10,490 nt of DNA from contig WJXE01000044.1 of NCBI GenBank assembly GCA_009665115.1, positions 1 to 10,490 on the forward strand, read 5' to 3'. Positions within the stretch are counted from its first letter, which is position 1, and the number at the start of each line of letters is the position of its first letter. The position numbers and the translations under genes are program-made. The stretch comes from Nitrosopumilales archaeon (GTDB taxonomy: Archaea > Thermoproteota > Nitrososphaeria > Nitrososphaerales > Nitrososphaeraceae). A model generated the notes under the pieces. The model was not told the origin of the DNA. It worked only from the letters and a program-made list of their open reading frames with translations, and did no database searches. Below, piece by piece: positions 7,029-10,490 of this stretch.

Positions 7029-7464
7029 CTTTGTAGCAATTTGACTTGATTCGAAATATAATAAAAGCGTACGTCTATACTATATGTCTATATGTCATAT
7101 CTTGTATCTTCCTAACTATTAGGAAAGCTCTACCTACAGTCAGATGATTGGTATTTCTACGTCAGAGACACAATACTATACACGACATTCTGCTCAGGTG
7201 GCTGGGAAGAATTAAAGATGCTCAACTGAGCTTTCCTATGTTCCCAGGATATATGCACGCTTCATAATTCATAGGAATTTCAGTGTAATTTGAAGGGTGC
7301 TCTTAGTAGCTACTTTATTGGAAACAACATGTATTCGACATAGGGAGGCGACTGTGAGTTCGAATTTTACAAGGACTGACTTCTTGAGACTATCAAGATG
7401 AGACTGCAAATCACGATTTGAGAGCCCCACAGGCATCTCCATCTACTCCAATTCAAACGTAAAG
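7029..7464. other. Intergenic region between two tRNA genes
   Basis: No convincing protein gene is seen. The region holds the tRNA-Leu promoter (7057-7066), an 11-base perfect inverted repeat (7120-7130 and 7228-7238) enclosing 97 bases, and an isolated T-arm-like hairpin (7354-7370). The remainder is unassigned. Confidence 0.5.
7120..7238. repeat. 11-bp inverted repeat flanking 97 bases
   Basis: TAGGAAAGCTC at 7120-7130 is the exact reverse complement of GAGCTTTCCTA at 7228-7238. No open frame or recognisable RNA lies between. It could be the arms of a structured RNA or a small non-autonomous element; no flanking target-site duplication is obvious. Confidence 0.35.
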
Positions 7465-7538
7465 AGCCTTGGGCGGGATTTGGACCCGCGACCTTTGCCT
7501 TACCAAGGCAACGCTCTACCAGGCTGAGCTACCAAGGC
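7465..7538 (-). tRNA. tRNA-Thr (GGT)
   Basis: A complete 74-base cloverleaf: acceptor GCCTTGG/CCAAGGC with discriminator T (7465), D-arm GCTC...GAGC, anticodon stem TTGCC/GGCAA with loop TTGGTAA (anticodon GGT at 7504-7502), and T-arm GCGGG-TCCAAAT-CCCGC. There is no intron and no encoded CCA. It reads ACC/ACT threonine codons. A TATA-like AATATTATTA near 7566-7577, read on the minus strand, lies about 30 bases upstream. Confidence 0.95.
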
Positions 7539-7859
7539 GCTACAACTGAAAACAACTGGTTTCATTAATAATATTATCTGAAGGCACAACTGGTTTTAGT
7601 GTGCAGTTAACTGAAACAATAAGGACTTTAGATTTTAGTGGTTTGTTAATCCTTTTTATTTTAATTCTTGCACCCAAAGTAATAACTCAAATGTTTATCC
7701 AATCCAAACTTTTCCCCCTCCGGTCTCCTCAAAATACGGACACAGGTCATTCCATTGGGAAATTATTCACTACTAGCGACCGTATTCGCTTCCTTTGTCG
7801 GTCCAAGAAGGAAAATCTCTCTCGTAACGTTTTAAAGTGCATGAATCGTTCGAAATTTT
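7539..7859. other. Spacer upstream of the PAC2 gene
   Basis: This holds the near-palindromic A/T element 7563-7577, suitable as TATA box for tRNA-Thr (-) and possibly for a + transcript. ACAACTGGTTT is directly repeated at 7552-7562 and 7586-7596. The TTTTAAAG box of the PAC2 gene is at about 7829-7836. A GTG-initiated + frame (7601-7993) begins with one hydrophobic stretch (GLLILFILILAP), but its later part is basic and low in hydrophobic periodicity, and it runs 134 bases into the PAC2 gene, so I do not call it. Confidence 0.45.
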
Positions 7860-8660
7860 ATGCTACCCTCGCGCCCTGGGATAAATGTAATTTATTCTTC
7901 AGGCGAATTACCAGAATTAAAATCTCCTTATCTAATTTGTGGTTTTCCGGGAAGTGGATACGTCGGGAAGATGGCCGTCGATCATCTGATTGAAGAGCTG
8001 CATGCTCAGCATCTTGCAGATATTTACTCTACTTCTTTCCCGCCCCAGGTTCTGATCCGATCTGACGGGACTGCAGATCTCATGAAAAACACTATCTTCT
8101 ACTCAAAGGGTGGGAGCTCCACCGACACCAGTCTGCTGTTACTGACAGGTGACTCGCAACCTGCGAACCCAGATTCTGAGTATCTCCTGGCTGAGGAAAT
8201 ATTGGATATTGCCGCGAGATTCAATACGTCGCACGTTTTTACTTTGGCAGCATATATTACCGGAGTGTTTGTGGAAAAACCGCGGATTTTTGGCACCGCA
8301 ACTGATACAGATACCATAAAGTCGTTTGGCGAGCGTAATATCTCGACGATGGACGGCGGGAGCATCACTGGCATGAATGGGCTTATCATTGGTAGCGCAA
8401 AACTCCGGGGGGTTAAGGGTACTTGCCTTTTGGGAGAAACTTCCGGATATGTAGTCGATGCAAAAGCTTCCAAATCCCTCTTAGAAACTTTACTTTCGAT
8501 CGTAGGTGTTAGCGTAGACATGAAAAATCTTGAAAAGAGAGCCAAAGACACCGAAATGTTAATCCAAACAATAGAACAGCAAATGGCCGGAAGAATGGGA
8601 CAACCACAACAACAAGGTAGCGCAACGAACAGACCGTCTGATATGGGCTACATCAGCTAG
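7860..8660 (+). CDS. PAC2 family protein (proteasome assembly chaperone-like)
   Basis: This 266-residue soluble protein matches the archaeal PAC2 family (COG2047-type), homologous to the eukaryotic proteasome assembly chaperone 2. Visible motifs are LICGFPGSGYVGKMAVDHLI (25-44), a variable middle, FTLAAYITG (127-135), GMNGLIIGSAKLRGVKGTCL (171-190) and LGETSGYVVDAKASKSLLE (191-209). A short helix, likely coiled coil, spans 221-243. The Gln/Gly-rich tail ends DMGYIS, close to but not exactly the HbYX proteasome-docking pattern. Archaeal relatives bind 20S proteasomes, though the role of this one is inferred only. The ATG start is backed by TTTTAAAG about 26 bases upstream. The stop TAG overlaps a possible GTG start of a downstream small frame. 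Confidence 0.88.
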   Translation: MLPSRPGINVIYSSGELPELKSPYLICGFPGSGYVGKMAVDHLIEELHAQHLADIYSTSFPPQVLIRSDGTADLMKNTIFYSKGGSSTDTSLLLLTGDSQPANPDSEYLLAEEILDIAARFNTSHVFTLAAYITGVFVEKPRIFGTATDTDTIKSFGERNISTMDGGSITGMNGLIIGSAKLRGVKGTCLLGETSGYVVDAKASKSLLETLLSIVGVSVDMKNLEKRAKDTEMLIQTIEQQMAGRMGQPQQQGSATNRPSDMGYIS

Positions 8661-8824
8661 TGGGAAGACATCCAGCTCTTTTGCGCGTTGCTTATGAATG
8701 TAACACCAAACTGATAAAGCATGGTTTGGCTCATACTATTGAAAAAGATGACGAACGTTTTCATAACCTTTTGATCTTGCCATATCGTCCTATGTTGAGG
8801 CTGTTTTCTCCTCGGAATGCTTGA
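8660..8824 (+). CDS. Possible 54-residue protein coupled to the PAC2 gene
   Basis: A GTG at 8660 overlaps the last base of the PAC2 stop (TAGTG) and opens a frame to TGA at 8822-8824. The product runs MGRHPALLRVAYECNTKLIK and continues through HGLAHTIEKDDERFHNLL to an end at LFSPRNA. It is a balanced, protein-like sequence with a plausible amphipathic helix, and the part before 8761 lies outside any other gene. Its last 64 bases are antisense to the 3' end of the OB-fold gene, so some of the protein-like look there could be a mirror effect. I do not recognise a family, and chance remains possible. Confidence 0.4.
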   Translation: MGRHPALLRVAYECNTKLIKHGLAHTIEKDDERFHNLLILPYRPMLRLFSPRNA

Positions 8825-9048
8825 GTGTAGCCGTTTTCTATGGAAACGCTATCTCCCTGCTTGACAAGGTTAATCTGATCATCCCATAATGAGAGCTTTA
8901 TTTGACCTGTCTCATCGGAGATTATTGCATCTGCGACTTGAGCAGTTCCACCAGTTCGGAGATTTACAGTTCGCGGTTCTGTAATGCTTTCGATCTTTCC
9001 CTCCACGCTGACCCCTCGCATTCCAGGTTTTAGATCAGTGATCTTCAT
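8761..9048 (-). CDS. Single OB-fold nucleic-acid-binding protein (SSB/RPA-like)
   Basis: This 95-residue protein consists of one OB-fold: MKITDLKPGMRGVSVEGKIESI (1-22), TVNLRTGGTAQVADAIISDETGQIKLSLWDDQ (27-58) and GDSVSIENGYTQAFRGENSLNIGRYGKI (65-92). The motif 'ADAIISDETGQIKLSLWDD' is characteristic of archaeal ssDNA-binding/RPA-type OB domains as in Sulfolobus SSB. Unlike Sulfolobus SSB it lacks a long acidic tail, ending KIKRL. The likely role is ssDNA or RNA binding in the cytoplasm. A TATA-like TTATAATAAAG (9076-9086 on +, read on -) lies about 30 bases upstream. GGGAG six bases before the ATG could act as a Shine-Dalgarno. Confidence 0.9.
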   Translation of the reverse strand: MKITDLKPGMRGVSVEGKIESITEPRTVNLRTGGTAQVADAIISDETGQIKLSLWDDQINLVKQGDSVSIENGYTQAFRGENSLNIGRYGKIKRL

Positions 9049-9103
9049 TTCTTACTCCCTTGCTTTATCCGATTGTTATAATAAAGGTTCCGGATTACTT
9101 AGA

Positions 9104-9254
9104 TTACATCTTGCTTATCATCATCGATTGTCCACAATCGGTACAAACAAGTCTAATTCCAACAACCGTCTTTTCTCTTATTTCATGAACGGTTTTTGAA
9201 TGACATTTCGTACATAGTTTAGAGACGATTTCAGGCTTCGGTACGAAATATCAC
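9104..9254 (-). CDS. Small zinc-ribbon frame with disrupted or unusual start
   Basis: A frame ending TAA at 9104-9106 encodes 46 residues beginning VPKPEIVSKL, with zinc-ribbon pairs CTKC (11-14) and CTDC (34-37) spaced by 19 residues and an end at MMISKM. It looks like a genuine two-knuckle zinc ribbon. However, no ATG, GTG or TTG precedes the first Cys pair in frame, because TGA stands at 9251-9253. GTG at 9252-9254 lies in the next frame, and deleting one T from the TTT at 9246-9248 would join it to give MIFVPKPEIVSKL. Either the sequence has a one-base error, the gene is frameshifted, or initiation uses a rare codon. It sits 55 bases upstream of the OB-fold gene on the same strand. Confidence 0.5.
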
Positions 9255-9321
9255 CCTTAAGCTGATTAAAGCTGTGACAATTACTTTAACTTTGGGGATT
9301 AAAAGAAAGCGGGACCAAGAC

Positions 9322-9389
9322 CTGAGACGCAGTCACCGTTCGCGATAACAAATCAATTGTTACATTCTAAAGATTGATTTGCGTCGCAG
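9322..9389 (+). ncRNA. Candidate structured RNA next to tRNA-Leu(CAA)
   Basis: CTGAGACGC (9322-9330) pairs with GCGTCGCAG (9381-9389) with one A-G mismatch. Inside it, either AAATCAA/TTGATTT (9350-9356 and 9374-9380) or TAACAA/TTGTTA can pair, so two alternative upper stems compete. ACA follows three bases after the outer stem, which recalls archaeal H/ACA guide RNAs, but the internal loops are larger than usual and no kink-turn is evident. Strand is uncertain. No protein gene covers 9255-9469. Confidence 0.3.
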
Positions 9390-9469
9390 ATACATAGAGA
9401 GATAGACAGTAAGCGACTGATGGACGACGTAACCCTGAAATAGGGGAAGATAAGCGCGAGCATTGTCGA

Positions 9470-9567
9470 GGAGGGGTAGCGAAGCCAGGTCAAACGCGCA
9501 GGACTCAAGATGAAAATAGGTGATCCCGTCCCTTAGGGGTTCGTGGGTTCGAATCCCACCCCCTCCA
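9470..9567 (+). tRNA. tRNA-Leu (CAA) with a 13-base intron
   Basis: The acceptor is GGAGGGG/CCCCTCC with discriminator A (9567). The D-stem is GCG/CGC, the variable arm CCCTTAGGGG is typical of class II Leu tRNA, and the T-arm is GTGGG-TTCGAAT-CCCAC. The anticodon CAA lies at 9506-9508, followed by G37 and a 13-base intron (9510-9522) at the canonical position. Removing it leaves 85 bases. The anticodon stem has an A28-C42 mismatch, and the splice-site helix CTCA/TAGG also has one mismatch, so its BHB is weaker than in tRNA-Leu(TAA). The tRNA reads TTG codons. CCA is followed directly by TTA and is not encoded as a full 3' CCA. Confidence 0.93.
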
Positions 9568-9574
9568 TTAAGGA

Positions 9575-9642
9575 ACCTCGTCGAGCAGTGAAGATTCTAT
9601 GAAGTCCCAGCCCTGAGAGTGGTTCATTGTACCCGGCGAGGT
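9575..9642. repeat. Inverted repeat downstream of tRNA-Leu(CAA)
   Basis: ACCTCGTCG (9575-9583) can pair with CGGCGAGGT (9634-9642), nine pairs with one wobble, around a 50-base interval. It overlaps the 3' end of the minus-strand gene, so it may act in 3' end formation for either strand. The long loop makes a simple terminator less likely. Confidence 0.3.
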
Positions 9643-10019
9643 ACTTTGATTGCTTTGCTACTGATTATAGAATATAATTCAGGCAAAGAATATACGAAGC
9701 CTACGTGCACACAGTCCGATTTTTCATCAAGCAGACACTGCAAATCCCGATCCTTCAGAAGGACTTCTACGATTCTGTTACATTTGTTATCCTTTAGGAT
9801 AACTCGATTTTGATCAATTGCAATCTTTTGAATGAATGGAGCATGCTTGGCAAACGCTTCGTATTTGATCATCATCTCTTCCATCATGCTGGTAAGATAA
9901 CCTGAGAAACTGGTGATGCCCTTTAATTCTAATTCCTTCCTGCTTTTTTCATAAACATCAAAAAATTTCTTGTAAACATTTTCGCTTACAGTTATTGACT
10001 TGAAGCCGGCCTTAGGCAT
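9624..10019 (-). CDS. Ribbon-helix-helix-like conserved archaeal protein
   Basis: Starting at the ATG at 10019 the product has 131 residues, MPKAGFKSITVSENVYKKFF and onward. The strand-helix-helix layout of residues 5-52 (FKSITVSE, then a long helix, then SFSGYLTSMMEEMM) resembles ribbon-helix-helix DNA-binding domains. The C-terminal half has VILKD (73-77) and a Cys/His patch (Cys95, Cys103, His105 in DCVHVGF), followed by SLPELYSIISSKAIK. I recall similar proteins as common in ammonia-oxidising archaea, where this patch has more cysteines, so metal binding is possible but incomplete here. A longer frame runs to an ATG at 10100, but the TATA-like TTATAT about 27 bases before 10019 and the MPKAGFKSI start favour the shorter form. 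A DNA-binding role is inferred. Confidence 0.75.
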   Translation of the reverse strand: MPKAGFKSITVSENVYKKFFDVYEKSRKELELKGITSFSGYLTSMMEEMMIKYEAFAKHAPFIQKIAIDQNRVILKDNKCNRIVEVLLKDRDLQCLLDEKSDCVHVGFVYSLPELYSIISSKAIKVPRRVQ

Positions 10020-10176
10020 ATGTAGAGTACGGTAATGAACGGAACAATATAAGACTTGTCCTGGGGGTATTGTGTAATCTAAACATGGGCAATGTTGCAT
10101 GGGAAATTTGCATGTTAGATACGTTTAGATGAGGAAAGGGTGTAAATTATGGAGCTATCGATTTGAAAGATAGTAT

Positions 10177-10479
10177 TTGAGGATAAAAAAGAGCGTCCGG
10201 TTTGTTTTAATAATTTTATCATTCTTGACGATGGGTATCGGCATAGGCCTATGGATTGCACCACTCGCTATGCCATATACCAATATCGTCTCAGGGCTAA
10301 TAGGTGGGGGAGGAATAGTGGGTATTGCTGCTTTAATACGTAGTGTTATACAAGATGTTGCAATTTCTAACAAAAGACCATGCTTGGAATACGGAGACAC
10401 GTTTGTTAGGAAAGATAGCCACAAGGGAACGCGGCGTCGAATTCAGAGAATTTACTTATTTGCTCGAAATAAAAAATGA
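10177..10479 (+). CDS. Small two-helix membrane protein (100 aa)
   Basis: Begins at TTG (10177), the first start after an in-frame TAG. A TATA-like TAAATTAT at 10142-10149 lies about 30 bases upstream, so leaderless TTG initiation is plausible. A basic N-terminus (MRIKKSVR) is followed by two hydrophobic helices at about 8-32 (with GIGIGLWIAPLA) and 37-62 (with SGLIGGGGIVGIAALI). A polar, basic C-terminus of about 38 residues follows, ending RNKK and presumably cytoplasmic. No family is recognised. A minus-strand frame over the same DNA lacks organised features and looks like its mirror. Confidence 0.65.
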   Translation: MRIKKSVRFVLIILSFLTMGIGIGLWIAPLAMPYTNIVSGLIGGGGIVGIAALIRSVIQDVAISNKRPCLEYGDTFVRKDSHKGTRRRIQRIYLFARNKK

Positions 10480-10490
10480 AACCCAAAATG

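Noticed and set aside
7601..7993. 130-codon plus-strand frame (GTG) with one hydrophobic segment near its start
   Set aside because: Its last third overlaps the well-supported PAC2 gene in another frame, and its middle and end have no protein-like organisation. The hydrophobic start may be chance in A/T-rich DNA.
9410..9450. Possible C/D box guide RNA (TGATGG followed by CTGA)
   Set aside because: Only one imperfect C-like box and one D box, with no C'/D' pair or terminal stem.
10020..10100. N-terminal extension of the RHH-like gene to an ATG at 10100
   Set aside because: A TATA-like box lies inside the extension at the right distance from the ATG at 10019, and the protein family starts at MPKAGFKSI as far as I recall.
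10155..10424. 89-codon minus-strand frame opposite the right-end membrane protein
   Set aside because: It has no clean helices or motif and mirrors the organised plus-strand frame.
1..10490. CRISPR array, transposase, phage or defence genes
   Set aside because: No regular spaced repeats and no frame with such motifs on either strand.

Overview
The window comes from an ammonia-oxidising archaeon of the Nitrososphaeria (Thaumarchaeota), most likely the soil-type group I.1b (Nitrososphaerales). The key evidence is the C-terminal end of amoC, a two-helix protein matching AmoX, and a complete 216-residue archaeal AmoA. Supporting signs are archaeal tRNAs with bulge-helix-bulge (BHB) introns, a two-subunit archaeal 2-oxoacid:ferredoxin oxidoreductase, a PAC2-family protein, and TATA boxes about 20-32 nt upstream of start codons, which fits largely leaderless transcription. 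The genus cannot be fixed from the sequence alone.

Layout. Positions 1-1486 (+) hold amoC (partial), amoX and amoA. A hairpin and T-rich tract follow amoC, and amoX and amoA each have their own TATA-like element. A long pyrimidine tract follows amoA. Positions 1690-4618 (-) hold a two-gene operon for the alpha (gamma-alpha fused) and beta subunits of a 2-oxoacid:ferredoxin oxidoreductase, convergent with amoA. Positions 4689-5098 (-) hold two very small genes: a 51-residue Cys-rich probable zinc protein and a 39-residue single-helix membrane protein. Positions 5268-6883 (+) hold pdxS-pdxT, the pyridoxal 5'-phosphate synthase, with overlapping stop and start codons. Positions 6909-7538 (-) hold tRNA-Leu(TAA), which appears to carry two introns, and tRNA-Thr(GGT). 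Positions 7860-8660 (+) hold a PAC2-family gene, with a possible 54-residue gene directly coupled to it. Positions 8761-9254 (-) hold a single-OB-fold ssDNA-binding-type protein and a small zinc-ribbon frame whose start looks disrupted. Positions 9470-9567 (+) hold intron-containing tRNA-Leu(CAA). The right end has a 131-residue ribbon-helix-helix-like protein (-) and a 100-residue two-helix membrane protein (+).

How the genes fit together. AMO oxidises ammonia to hydroxylamine and is the energy entry point. The ferredoxin-dependent oxidoreductase links 2-oxoacids, CoA and ferredoxin in central carbon metabolism, and PdxST supplies the PLP cofactor. The rest is housekeeping: tRNAs, a DNA-binding protein, a possible proteasome-associated protein and small proteins. 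There is no sign of a transposase, phage, CRISPR array or defence island. The least ordinary items are the D-arm intron in tRNA-Leu(TAA), several tiny genes below usual annotation thresholds, a zinc-ribbon frame without a normal start codon, and candidate structured RNA elements next to tRNA-Leu(CAA).
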